Below, in pieces: positions 1 through 8,831 of a stretch of DNA of 64,000 nt. Position 1 is the stretch's first letter. The number at the start of each line of letters is the position of its first letter. The notes under the pieces are model-generated. The model was not told where the DNA came from. It made no database searches and saw only the letters and a list, made by a program, of their open reading frames with translations. This stretch comes from Desulfobacter sp. (GTDB lineage: Bacteria > Desulfobacterota > Desulfobacteria > Desulfobacterales > Desulfobacteraceae): assembly GCA_028768525.1 (NCBI GenBank), contig CP054837.1, forward strand, positions 3,143,501-3,207,500. The letters are read 5' to 3'. A program made the position numbers and the translations under genes.

Positions 1-1517
1 AACATGGGGAATCGACTTTCAATACCAAACTTTCTAAGTAGTTTCATTCTGGCAAAATAAAACCCAACTACTGTTAAATAATCGCCATAAATTGCCTTAC
101 TCATAAAATCTTGACCATTAGCATCATCATAAATTTTCGCTATACTTAATAATGGGCTAAACTCTTTTAATTCCTCATACAAATTTAAAGACAGCAACCT
201 TCTTATTTCGTTTGGTAAATAGTAGACTCGCCACCGATTACTGTATAGGTCGGCAGCAAATTGATAGCTGTATGAAAAACGCTTCATTTTGACAATAATA
301 CTTTTTTTCTTATTAGTATCGGGAAGATATTGCAATAAGCGAATCAATGGCTTTCTTATAAAATTAGGAATTCTATCAAACATACAAGCTATATTATCCG
401 CTAAATAAACAGGGTGACCGGCAAACAACTCATCACCGCCGTCACCAGTAAACACATAGTTCGTTTTACCATGGGCCTCTTTCCCTAAAATATAAGTGGC
501 TATTTCAATACCAATATCAGAAAAAGGTTCCTCCATATAAGAAACCATATCTTCAATAACAGAAATCGCTGATGCCGGATATTCAACTAAATGATGTATT
601 GTTTTATAACTATCTGCCATAATTTGTGCATATTCTGATTCATCAAACGTTTTTCCTTTACAACGAAACGAAAAGGTGTGAATCGGATTTACACTAAGGT
701 CACTTAATAGGCCCACAACTGAACTTGAATCCATTCCACCGCTTAAAAAAGCACCATGTGTTTTTTCTTTCTCAGCAACCCGAATGGAAACAGCATCTTT
801 GAAAAGGCGAAACATTTTTTTAGCGTAATCATTTTCATGATTATAAAGTGATACCTTCTCAAAAGACAAATACCAGAATCTCTTTATTTCCAGACTCTGA
901 TTTGAAATTTTTAAATAATGGCCTGCCGGTAATTTTCTAACATTCTGTAAAAAAGTAGAATTGCCAGGATTATAATTAAACAAGAGATATGTATATAACG
1001 TCCTGTAGTTTAAATTTTTTTTAATATCAGAATGATTAGATAGTTGAATAAGTGATGTACTAAAAATTAATTTTTGATTCTTCCATGAATAAAAAACAGA
1101 TTCAATTCCCAAATGGTCACGGGCGATTATCAATTCTTTTTTCCGTTTATCCCAAATGACAAGTATATAATTACCATTTAGCTTAACGAAACTACCAGTC
1201 TGCCATTTCTTGAAACAAGCGGAAGCAAGCTCAGCAGGATTAGAATCATCTTCGAATTGCTTCGATGCTCCCAATTGGTTTGCCAAATCTTTATAATTAA
1301 AAATATTACCAAAACACAGTACTAAATATTGACTATCATTATAAATTAATTTTTTCTTTTTTTGCAGATTATTAATTTTCAACCTGTTAAAAATTAAACT
1401 AAATTCATCATCGCAATATAATTCTTGCCCATCTTCTTTCAAGCTATCACAACCCAAACCCGATTGGCTTATGGCTTTTTTATCCCAATTATCATTTGTT
1501 AGTATCCCAAAAATCAT
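1..1517 (-). CDS. Asparagine synthase-like protein lacking the glutaminase cysteine (3' end outside window)
   Basis: The gene starts at the ATG at 1517 and runs off the left edge, so roughly the last 100 residues are missing. The C-terminal half has the ATP-pyrophosphatase signature FLSGGMDSS (about residues 254-262) and the conserved TGDGGDELFAGH motif (about 357), both typical of asparagine synthetase B. The N-terminus reads MIFGILTND instead of MCGI. Cys2, the nucleophile of the glutaminase domain, is therefore absent, although the rest of the Ntn-like domain is recognisable (for example IARDHLGIESVFYS). Such proteins adenylate a carboxylate but cannot take ammonia from glutamine by the usual route. 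The DNA is visibly richer in A+T than the adjacent exopolysaccharide genes. It is last in the XrtA-type operon, 167 bases after the GlpD-like gene, and may be a later acquisition. The substrate is unknown. Confidence 0.85.
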   Translation of the reverse strand, partial: MIFGILTNDNWDKKAISQSGLGCDSLKEDGQELYCDDEFSLIFNRLKINNLQKKKKLIYNDSQYLVLCFGNIFNYKDLANQLGASKQFEDDSNPAELASACFKKWQTGSFVKLNGNYILVIWDKRKKELIIARDHLGIESVFYSWKNQKLIFSTSLIQLSNHSDIKKNLNYRTLYTYLLFNYNPGNSTFLQNVRKLPAGHYLKISNQSLEIKRFWYLSFEKVSLYNHENDYAKKMFRLFKDAVSIRVAEKEKTHGAFLSGGMDSSSVVGLLSDLSVNPIHTFSFRCKGKTFDESEYAQIMADSYKTIHHLVEYPASAISVIEDMVSYMEEPFSDIGIEIATYILGKEAHGKTNYVFTGDGGDELFAGHPVYLADNIACMFDRIPNFIRKPLIRLLQYLPDTNKKKSIIVKMKRFSYSYQFAADLYSNRWRVYYLPNEIRRLLSLNLYEELKEFSPLLSIAKIYDDANGQDFMSKAIYGDYLTVVGFYFARMKLLRKFGIESRFPM

Positions 1518-1684
1518 GAATTATCCCTATTGCGAAATCTGAATACCTATATTTTTATTTTAAAGCACAACCATTACTAAACGATATATAGATTGAGGTG
1601 AATAAGCTTATCCTGATAATTAAAATTTATTTCATGCCGAAAAAGCTATATTATCAATATTTTAAAAAAAAGTGGTGCCTATAT

Positions 1685-2878
1685 TTAATAAATCATTTTC
1701 AATGCTTTTTGAGCGACTTTTCTAGAAGTAGTAAACTTTACACCGGATATACTGTAAAAATTTTTAATTTCAGGTTTATGATCTATAATTGATTCACTGC
1801 ATTTCAGCATGGAGGTATTTCTTCTTTCTGCAGGAAGAATTCCAGAATAAATTTTCACTATTTGCGCCTGAGTTAAAGATAGCCCCGGAACTGCAGTATT
1901 TATATCAGAAATAAAGCTCCTAATTTGATCGTCTGATGGTTGTGGGTTATCAACCCCCTTGCCATCATCCCATGGTTGATGGCCTGTTCCTGCTAATAGC
2001 CTTCCTCTTAAAGGAACGATAAAGTATGTTCTTGCATTTTTCTTTATAGGGGTAACGGCAATTGCGGTTTTACCAAGTGCTGGTCTATTAAATAAAACAT
2101 TCCAAGCCAAGGATGGATAAAAAAAATCTGCTTCATCAATGCCGGCGTATTTTAAAATATTTCTGCACCAAGGGCCCGCTGTATTAACAACCACTTTCCC
2201 TAAATAATCACATTTGTCTCCATTACTGAGGTCCCAAGTTTTAACACCATAAATTTTTTTATTTTTGATTTTTAAGCCGTTAACCTTAACCCTATCATGA
2301 AAAATAACTCCTTTACGACATGCCATATAAATAACCTCATCCATTAACCCTTTGGGGTCTGGCATAAATGCATCAGTCCAGACTGCGCCACCGGTTAAAT
2401 TTTGCCGGTCAACCCGGGGAAAGAAACGGATTACCTCTCTAGGACTTATTATTTTTCCATTAGGAATTTGGCGGGTTCTGTCTAAGCCGCGATTTCGTTT
2501 ATTCGATAATATATCGTTAGCCAATAACGCGGCCCTTAAAACGCCAGGCCTGTGCAACCCTCTATTATAGAGAGGCATTAAACATTTCATTGGAAATACA
2601 TGTGTTCTGAAATTTTGTAAAAACCATTGCCGTTCTGCAACAGACTCAAAAAATCTTCTTAAATGCATCTTTTGAAGGTATCTTAATCCGCCGTGAATTA
2701 TGCGAAGGCTGTTTGAACTGGTCTGGCTTCCAAACCTATCCTTTTCCAGGACAAGTACTTTTTTTCCTTGATTTGAAGCCTCATACGCAAGCATGATGCC
2801 ATAGATCCCTCCTCCTATGACAATCATGTCATAAGTGGTATTATCTATTCGCTGATCAGTTTGTTGTCGATATACCAT
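1685..2878 (-). CDS. FAD-dependent oxidoreductase, GlpA/GlpD (glycerol-3-phosphate dehydrogenase)-like
   Basis: A 397-residue flavoprotein. The N-terminal Rossmann dinucleotide motif is GGGIYG (residues 22-27) followed by an acidic strand end (VLVLEK). A GlpD-type segment, SLRIIHGGLRYL, lies near residue 57, and a later motif, TAGPWCRN, matches the FAD-binding region of the DAO superfamily. The protein is shorter than respiratory GlpD (about 500 residues) because it lacks the C-terminal cap domain. Its start overlaps the end of the upstream epimerase gene by 34 bases, so it is translated as part of the exopolysaccharide operon. Related oxidoreductases occur in XrtA loci. The likely job is oxidation of a sugar, polyol or glycerol-phosphate substituent, but the substrate cannot be read from the sequence. 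Confidence 0.8.
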   Translation of the reverse strand: MVYRQQTDQRIDNTTYDMIVIGGGIYGIMLAYEASNQGKKVLVLEKDRFGSQTSSNSLRIIHGGLRYLQKMHLRRFFESVAERQWFLQNFRTHVFPMKCLMPLYNRGLHRPGVLRAALLANDILSNKRNRGLDRTRQIPNGKIISPREVIRFFPRVDRQNLTGGAVWTDAFMPDPKGLMDEVIYMACRKGVIFHDRVKVNGLKIKNKKIYGVKTWDLSNGDKCDYLGKVVVNTAGPWCRNILKYAGIDEADFFYPSLAWNVLFNRPALGKTAIAVTPIKKNARTYFIVPLRGRLLAGTGHQPWDDGKGVDNPQPSDDQIRSFISDINTAVPGLSLTQAQIVKIYSGILPAERRNTSMLKCSESIIDHKPEIKNFYSISGVKFTTSRKVAQKALKMIY

Positions 2879-3831
2879 CGGGCAGTTTTCCTGATCCCTT
2901 CTTGCAAAGAGACTTTGGGCTCGTAACCAAGTATTCGTTTGGCCTTATTTATAGAAAAGGCTCTGTCTAAAGCAAAAAACTCGACTCTTCTGGGAAATAA
3001 TACCGGATTAATCTTCAATATATTACAGAATTTCTCGCAAATCACTGACGCGGCAAATACTGGTTTATAAGGTACCTTGAGCATGGGCCGGGGCTTATTC
3101 AGTATATCCGCTATCAAATTGCACAACTCACTTAAGGTGGTATATGTTTCGCCTCCTATGGTAAAAATTTCTCCTAGAGCTCCGGATTCCCTTCCGCAAA
3201 GTACAATCCCCTCAATAAGATCGTCAATATAAGTCATATGATAAAGCACGTTACCCGATCCAATCATTACAAAAAGCCCTTTGCTGATAGGCCTGAATAA
3301 TTTTAAAAACCGTGTGTCTCCTGGTCCGTAAATTCCAACAGGCCTTACAACAGAGACAGAGAGCCCCTTCTGATAGTACTGGATGGCAAGTTTTTCTCCT
3401 TCAAGCTTTGACCTTTGATAATGATCACCAGGTTTTATTCTATAGTCTTCTGTTGCTGGAGGCTTATCAATCTCTCCCTGGACACCTACCGTGGAACAAT
3501 GGACGAATCTTTTGACATTATTTTGAAAAGCTGCTTCAAGCAGATGACCGGATGCCAGTACATTAACTTGATGAAATTCCTCTTTATCACTGTGTTCGGT
3601 TCTATAGGCCGCTGCAATATGATAAACGGTATCAATGTCTTCAAAATTGTCCATGACAGAATCCGGATCTGTAATATCAACGATTCTGCACTCTACCCCT
3701 AATCGTTCAAGATCAGCTACTTTGGGGCCTTTTCTAACAAAAGCGGTGACAATCTCACCGTCTGCCATTAACCTTCTACACAGATTAAACCCTGTAAATC
3801 CTGTTGCCCCGGTTACAAGTGTCTTCCCCAA
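2845..3831 (-). CDS. NAD-dependent epimerase/dehydratase (extended SDR)
   Basis: Extended short-chain dehydrogenase that acts on nucleotide sugars. The NAD-binding motif GATGFTG lies at the extreme N-terminus and the catalytic YxxxK pair is in YQRSKLEGEK (Tyr138/Lys142 from the start used here). A TTG at 3831 was chosen as start. It follows the amidotransferase stop by 4 bases, has an AAGGGG ribosome-binding sequence 7 bases upstream inside the end of that gene, and places the Rossmann motif exactly where the family normally begins. The frame also allows an ATG at 3870, which would add 13 residues that look non-conserved. It sits between the amidotransferase and the GlpD-like gene in the exopolysaccharide operon, so it probably makes or modifies an activated sugar for the polymer. 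Confidence 0.88.
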   Translation of the reverse strand: MGKTLVTGATGFTGFNLCRRLMADGEIVTAFVRKGPKVADLERLGVECRIVDITDPDSVMDNFEDIDTVYHIAAAYRTEHSDKEEFHQVNVLASGHLLEAAFQNNVKRFVHCSTVGVQGEIDKPPATEDYRIKPGDHYQRSKLEGEKLAIQYYQKGLSVSVVRPVGIYGPGDTRFLKLFRPISKGLFVMIGSGNVLYHMTYIDDLIEGIVLCGRESGALGEIFTIGGETYTTLSELCNLIADILNKPRPMLKVPYKPVFAASVICEKFCNILKINPVLFPRRVEFFALDRAFSINKAKRILGYEPKVSLQEGIRKTARWYIDNKLISE

Positions 3832-3835
3832 ATAT

Positions 3836-5710
3836 TCACCCCTTGAACCATCTGTCATACCAGGATTCAAATACCATTAACGTCCATAAAATATGGCTAT
3901 GGTTTTCTCGTCCTGTCAAATGTTCATTTTTCATAATTTCTATCTGAGAAGAATTGAATATACCTGCCTGTTCTAATCTTTTTCGCTCCAGAAGGAAATT
4001 CATCAACGGCCTCAGTTCCTGAGCCAGCCAATTTTTAATGGGAATACTGAATCCTTCCTTGGGTCGGTATACGCAATGATTCGGCACATGCTGTGCTGCT
4101 ATTTTTTTGAGCAGAACTTTTGTTTTTCCCTTATGGATTTTAAACCTTGAGGGAACTTTAAATGCCAATTCGACGAGTTCCTTATCAAGGAAGGGGACCC
4201 TGACTTCCAATGATGCTGCCATGGACATGCGATCAGTTTTTACAAGGCAATTATCACATAAATAACTTTTTACATCGACATAAAGACTTTTGTTCAAGTT
4301 CTCTTGGGTTTCTGCCCTGTTAAACAAATTGAGAATATGACTCTCGGGGAGGACTGTCATCTGCTGCAATGCACCTGTTGTAAAAAGCCTATTTCTGGCT
4401 TCTTCTCCTGCAAAAAGACGCCATCTGGCATGAGAAAATTCCTGGGGATGCGTGAGCCCCTCAATGAATCTTTTAGCTTTATTTACCAAGCCCTTTTTTG
4501 CCCTACGGGGCCTTAATGATCGGATTGCGGGTTCAATGGCAAAATGTCTCAAAAAAAGGGGGATACGGTTATATTGTTCTGCTTTTTGATCTGCCAGATA
4601 CGTCTCGTATCCTCCAAACAGTTCATCTCCTCCATCCCCACTCAGTGCAACGGTAACCGATTTCCTAGCCAATTTGGAAACTAAAAACGTGGGGAAAATT
4701 GAAAAGTCGCCAATAGGATCATCCATAAAGTGCATCAACTTATCAAATAACCCTGTTATATCCGGCTTAATAATCTCATCTGTATGGTTCAAATTCAAAT
4801 ATTCAGCAACCTCTCTGGCCCACTTCAACTCATTGTATGTCGGATCGTCAAAACCAATACTAAAAGTACTTGCCTGCCCCATTGCTGCCGTAATAAGGGA
4901 AGAGTCTACACCGCCGGACAAAAAGGCGCCCAGAGGAACATCGCTTACGAGCTGATCTTTAACGCTTTGCTTTAATCTGAAATCGACTTCTTCTGACCAT
5001 TCATCCATGGTTTTATAAATCGATTCTTTTCCATTCGGGATATCCCAGTAAGTCTTTGGCTTGCAAGAGGGATTTTCTAAATCAACTACCAAAATATTCC
5101 CTGGCTCAAGCTTATGAATATTTTTAAATAAAGTCTGACTCCCCGATATATACTCCCAAGAGATGAATTCTCCTAGTGCACCCATATTTAATTGTTTTTT
5201 TACAAGCCGGCTGGCCAATATGGATTTAATCTCAGATCCCCATATGATGCATTTCTCACTGTAATAGTAAAATAGAGGTTTGATACCCAGATGATCCCGG
5301 GCGATCAATATTCTTTTTTTTTTAAGGTCGTGAATAACGGTTGCAAACATTCCATTTAAATACAAGGGGAAGTCTATGCCATATTCTTCATAGGCATGAA
5401 CTATAGATTCCGTATCGCTTCTGGTTTTAAATAGATGTCCTTTTGACTCCAGTTCTTGCCGAAGTTTTTTGAAATTGTAAATCTCGCCATTCAGTATTAC
5501 CCTGACGGTATTATCCTCATTATATATTGGCTGCTTTCCACCAGAAATATCTATAATACTGAGTCTGCGCATTGCCAGGCCAACATTGTTACGAATTTCA
5601 AGCCCTTCATCATCCGGCCCCCGATGATAGAGTGTATCACACATGGACTGAAGCTGATTCATATTGGGGCAATATCCCTTAAACCCGGCAATACCTGTTA
5701 TTCCGCACAT
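3836..5710 (-). CDS. asnB: XrtA/PEP-CTERM system amidotransferase (asparagine synthase, glutamine-hydrolysing)
   Basis: A 624-residue class II amidotransferase. It begins MCGITGIAG, so the nucleophilic Cys2 of the Ntn glutaminase is present. The synthetase domain carries AFLSGGVDSS (about residues 258-267) and LSGDGGDELFGGYETY (about 357). Its length and position match the asparagine-synthase-like amidotransferase regularly found in exosortase A exopolysaccharide loci. There it is thought to amidate an acidic sugar or amino-acid substituent rather than to make free asparagine; that role is inferred from context. Its start codon touches the stop of the upstream glycosyltransferase gene at 5710, and its last codons contain the ribosome-binding sequence for the following epimerase gene. 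It is therefore tightly coupled on both sides. Confidence 0.9.
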   Translation of the reverse strand: MCGITGIAGFKGYCPNMNQLQSMCDTLYHRGPDDEGLEIRNNVGLAMRRLSIIDISGGKQPIYNEDNTVRVILNGEIYNFKKLRQELESKGHLFKTRSDTESIVHAYEEYGIDFPLYLNGMFATVIHDLKKKRILIARDHLGIKPLFYYYSEKCIIWGSEIKSILASRLVKKQLNMGALGEFISWEYISGSQTLFKNIHKLEPGNILVVDLENPSCKPKTYWDIPNGKESIYKTMDEWSEEVDFRLKQSVKDQLVSDVPLGAFLSGGVDSSLITAAMGQASTFSIGFDDPTYNELKWAREVAEYLNLNHTDEIIKPDITGLFDKLMHFMDDPIGDFSIFPTFLVSKLARKSVTVALSGDGGDELFGGYETYLADQKAEQYNRIPLFLRHFAIEPAIRSLRPRRAKKGLVNKAKRFIEGLTHPQEFSHARWRLFAGEEARNRLFTTGALQQMTVLPESHILNLFNRAETQENLNKSLYVDVKSYLCDNCLVKTDRMSMAASLEVRVPFLDKELVELAFKVPSRFKIHKGKTKVLLKKIAAQHVPNHCVYRPKEGFSIPIKNWLAQELRPLMNFLLERKRLEQAGIFNSSQIEIMKNEHLTGRENHSHILWTLMVFESWYDRWFKG

Positions 5711-6897
5711 TATTTCAGTTTGCTCAACAAATTTCGCATTTTATTCTTATAAACCATTTTGGAGTATTTTTCTTCGTAAAGCCTGCATGCATTACAGGCT
5801 TTCTTTTCGCGCTTTTTCTTATCCCCCAAAGCATCTATTATTTTAGCTGCAAAATCATACGGTTCCGGTTTCGCCAGAAAAGCAACATCATCATTGAGTA
5901 CCTGTGAATGCGAGTAGATATTCGTTGCAACAAGGGGAACCCCACTGGCGATTTGCTCATATATTTTTAGAGGGGTGTTTGTACCGGCAGATCGTGGAGA
6001 AATCAATACACTGGCGTTTTTCGTACACTCAAGTACAATTTCTTTTGATACTGAACCCACAAATTCTACCTCATCCTGGAGACTCATTTTTTTTACCATT
6101 TTACTATAGTATTTTACCTGTTCTTTACTTCCTCCAAGAAACATCAGACGTATATTTTTTTGATTAGAAAGAACCTGTTTAAATGCTTCCAGGGTCATCC
6201 CGATACCCTGATATGATTCCAGCGAGCCAGCATATAGAACCAGCATATTATTAGATGATAAAATACGCTGAATTCTATCGTATTTATCGCTGTTATTCGA
6301 ATTTGATTTTTCTGATGTCACCAGCTTAACCGGTTCAAAAATAGAATTTTCCAACAAAACCACCTTATCTGGTGTTTTGGTTAGAGATTTGGCATACGTT
6401 TCTAAGTCAGGGCATATGGCTATTACGGCATCCGATTGACGTATTGAAAAATTTTCAAGAATCTCAAAAATTTTTATAAGTGCAGCTGAAGATGAAAACT
6501 GAAAATTACTTAATTGCTGGGGAAGGCTGGAGTGCATGTCATACAACAGTTTAAATCGAAAAATGGGCTTCAACACAGAACATAAAAAAACAGCCTCCTC
6601 ATGGGCATGAACAAAATTATATCTAGTTTTAATCAGCAGTAGAATCGTCCAAATCCCCATAACTATATCCAAAAACAACTTTAGAGGCGATGGACCTATT
6701 TTTACATCCCCCAAAGCTTTAAACCTTGGAATTCGGATGATATTAACTCCCGGGAGATCTACATTTTGTCCTTCACCATATGTCAATAAATCAATATCAA
6801 TTCCCTGTTCAGAGGTGATCATGGTTCTATAATACACACTGAACGGGGTGCCCCTTGGGGAAAAAAACGGTTGAGGTGAAATTACGAGAGCTTTCAT
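5710..6897 (-). CDS. Glycosyltransferase, family 4 (GT-B), exosortase-locus type
   Basis: A 395-residue GT-B glycosyltransferase. The N-terminus, MKALVISPQPFFSPRGTPFS, has the glycine-rich acceptor-site loop. The C-terminal nucleotide-sugar domain contains YAGSLESYQGIGMTLEAF and the GT4 signature around SPRSAGTNTPLKIYEQIASG (about residue 305), which includes the conserved acidic residue that binds the donor ribose. The N-terminal region resembles the group 1 glycosyltransferases found with exosortase A. It should add a sugar to the lipid-linked repeat unit at the cytoplasmic face of the inner membrane. It is placed between the PHP-like gene (7-base gap) and the amidotransferase (overlapping stop/start). 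The donor and linkage cannot be deduced. Confidence 0.88.
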   Translation of the reverse strand: MKALVISPQPFFSPRGTPFSVYYRTMITSEQGIDIDLLTYGEGQNVDLPGVNIIRIPRFKALGDVKIGPSPLKLFLDIVMGIWTILLLIKTRYNFVHAHEEAVFLCSVLKPIFRFKLLYDMHSSLPQQLSNFQFSSSAALIKIFEILENFSIRQSDAVIAICPDLETYAKSLTKTPDKVVLLENSIFEPVKLVTSEKSNSNNSDKYDRIQRILSSNNMLVLYAGSLESYQGIGMTLEAFKQVLSNQKNIRLMFLGGSKEQVKYYSKMVKKMSLQDEVEFVGSVSKEIVLECTKNASVLISPRSAGTNTPLKIYEQIASGVPLVATNIYSHSQVLNDDVAFLAKPEPYDFAAKIIDALGDKKKREKKACNACRLYEEKYSKMVYKNKMRNLLSKLK

Positions 6898-6904
6898 CTT
6901 GTGA

Positions 6905-7729
6905 TTATTTTTTTAATAACCTTTTTCTAATCTGCATATTCAACTGATTAAAAATAAAATTACTTAAACTTTCTTTATCGCCATAAGTTCTTAATCTGGT
7001 TGACGGATCATATAGCTTTCGCTTCAAGCTGTTATAGGGACGATTTTTATCAAGCGTTCCGTCCAAGAAAAAACCAAATGATCCTGGTTTCCTAACTTCT
7101 TTTTTAAACGGCAGAGAGTCACTGCCAGGCAAAATTTTAATGCTTTCATATTCCGCACGCAAAAATTGTTTTGGAAGCGGCATATATTTCAGCCGGCCGC
7201 TGTTGTCTCCCAAAAAAAATCTAATTTCCTCCTTTTTTGTTATCACCTGGTCGACAAGTTTTCCACGCTTTCCCCACCATTTGCCAAATCCCCAGGGGAT
7301 GATCGGTATACCGCCACCCCTATCCACTATTTTGATTTGGTCTAATAATTGTGTATCTTTTGGGAGATTGATTTCTGGCCCTATTACAAGCAGTTCAATG
7401 TTTGCGTTCGTCACTATTTGCTGGCCGCCAATAAGAATTAAAGTTTTATCCGTACCAGATTGGGCGATTATAGACCTTTTTTCATTTGTTTCGATAAACT
7501 TCCAATTTCTAAAATGGCTTCTCTCAAAATCTTTATTCCTTAAATCGCTGAACTTTATTCCTGCGTCAGAATCTGAATAAAACAAAACTCCCTGGAAGTC
7601 TTTTTCTCCTAAGTCTGAACCAATTTGTTTTCTGAAATTTGAATATGCATTATCCATGAAAACATCAAAGTTAAAACATGGATACATATGGACATGAGCG
7701 TCAACTAATATTTTAGCCCCCTGCCTCAT
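6905..7729 (-). CDS. Unrecognised protein with PHP/amidohydrolase-like metal-binding motifs, in EPS operon
   Basis: A 274-residue soluble protein with no signal peptide that I cannot assign to a named family. It opens with VDAHVHMYP, an HxH motif typical of PHP phosphoesterases and amidohydrolases. Later segments, IPWGFGKWWGKRG (mid-protein), FLGDNSGR and ILPGSDSLPF, supply the aspartates and histidine-neighbour positions expected for metal ligands at the C-terminal ends of a TIM-like barrel. It lies 6 bases downstream of the FemAB-like gene and 7 upstream of the glycosyltransferase gene, so it belongs to the same operon. A hydrolase or phosphatase that acts on an exopolysaccharide precursor is a reasonable guess. 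The motif reading is by eye and needs a structural or profile match. Confidence 0.75.
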   Translation of the reverse strand: MRQGAKILVDAHVHMYPCFNFDVFMDNAYSNFRKQIGSDLGEKDFQGVLFYSDSDAGIKFSDLRNKDFERSHFRNWKFIETNEKRSIIAQSGTDKTLILIGGQQIVTNANIELLVIGPEINLPKDTQLLDQIKIVDRGGGIPIIPWGFGKWWGKRGKLVDQVITKKEEIRFFLGDNSGRLKYMPLPKQFLRAEYESIKILPGSDSLPFKKEVRKPGSFGFFLDGTLDKNRPYNSLKRKLYDPSTRLRTYGDKESLSNFIFNQLNMQIRKRLLKK

Positions 7730-7735
7730 TAGTGA

Positions 7736-8794
7736 TTACAGGTCAATAAATTTCCTTAATTCCGGTCCAAAGCCTTGTGCTACCGACGGCGGTACTTTTC
7801 TCCAACAACAACCTAATTCTGAAGAGCTTAATTTATTTATTGATTCCATACTGGACCATGAATTGTATTTGACAGCCAGGTCACTCCAAAAAAGGGGCGA
7901 TATCTGTGCTTTCCACTGTTTTTTAAAACGAAAGGTTCCCTCTTGGGGTGTGGATCTTCCAAAATCAAAGAAAGGATATCCCATATCACAGGAAAATTTT
8001 AAAAAATTCCAATAAAGCAGCATATTGGGATTCCAGCGGTTAAATTTTCTTCTGGAGGACGCCCAAGGGACCGAAACCCGGTTTGGATGGCAAAGTAGAA
8101 CTCCGCCGGCTGCAGGTTTTTTATCCGGCATACGGACAATGAACAAATGAGCCCTGTTTCTATAATTTTTAAGAATAGATTCAATCCATTTTTTGCTATG
8201 GACAGGGGATCCCAAGGCGTGCATATTTTCAGCAAATAGTGGATAAAAATATTTAAGCAGTTTTACACCGCTCGTTTCTATGGTCAAACCGTCACGGAGC
8301 GGCTTTTTAATCTGACTCCTAAGCTTTGCCTTAAATGAAGAAAGAAGAATATTGGAATTATCCGGCAGGTTTAATATCATTCCAATTTTTGAATTGTTTA
8401 TAATTTGATCCTCATTAAGGCCTGCAAAAGGTTTTGATGAACGGATGGATATCTCTTTTATACCTCTTTCACTTGCTTTTTTAACCGCCGTTTTCAGAAG
8501 ATATTTCTCCGTATCTGGTGAATCAGCCAGCGGCCCTGCAGCATCACAGAAAGGGAGGGATATCAGCTTTCCTTTTAAAAAGGGTAAATGATGATGAATA
8601 AGTGGGAGAATACCTTTTATAGTGTTGCCTTTTTTTGCAATTAGATAAAGGCTATTAAAATTATATGCCTGTTCAACGGATTCCTTCCATGCAATCAGAT
8701 GGTAGGCAAGGCCATAAGGGTGATTCAGTACGTACTCGTCCCAAGCCTCCTTATCCTTGGGTGTGTATTCTTGTATTTTCATGGAACTATACAT
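7736..8794 (-). CDS. FemAB-like XrtA/PEP-CTERM system-associated protein (GNAT-fold aminoacyl/acyl transferase)
   Basis: A 352-residue protein with the double-GNAT pattern of FemAB enzymes, which transfer an amino acid from aminoacyl-tRNA. The segment NPNMLLYWNFLKFSCDMGYP followed by FFDFGRSTPQEGTFRFKKQW is the hallmark of the exosortase A-linked FemAB family (TIGR03019-like). Context suggests that it adds an amino acid or acyl group to the exopolysaccharide. With the amidotransferase nearby, aminoacylated or amidated sugars are plausible; this is inference. An in-frame ATG at 8782 (MKIQEYTPKD) is an equally possible start, and neither has a clear ribosome-binding site. It is preceded by the polysaccharide deacetylase gene and followed closely by the PHP-like gene. 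Confidence 0.88.
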   Translation of the reverse strand: MYSSMKIQEYTPKDKEAWDEYVLNHPYGLAYHLIAWKESVEQAYNFNSLYLIAKKGNTIKGILPLIHHHLPFLKGKLISLPFCDAAGPLADSPDTEKYLLKTAVKKASERGIKEISIRSSKPFAGLNEDQIINNSKIGMILNLPDNSNILLSSFKAKLRSQIKKPLRDGLTIETSGVKLLKYFYPLFAENMHALGSPVHSKKWIESILKNYRNRAHLFIVRMPDKKPAAGGVLLCHPNRVSVPWASSRRKFNRWNPNMLLYWNFLKFSCDMGYPFFDFGRSTPQEGTFRFKKQWKAQISPLFWSDLAVKYNSWSSMESINKLSSSELGCCWRKVPPSVAQGFGPELRKFIDL

Positions 8795-8831
8795 AGTTAC
8801 ATCGCGTTTGTGATACTATCCGCAGTTTATC

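Noticed and set aside
1598..1792. Plus-strand 64-codon ORF at the end of the GlpD-like gene
   Set aside because: Lys/Ile/Phe-rich random frame in A+T-rich sequence overlapping the stop of a real gene.
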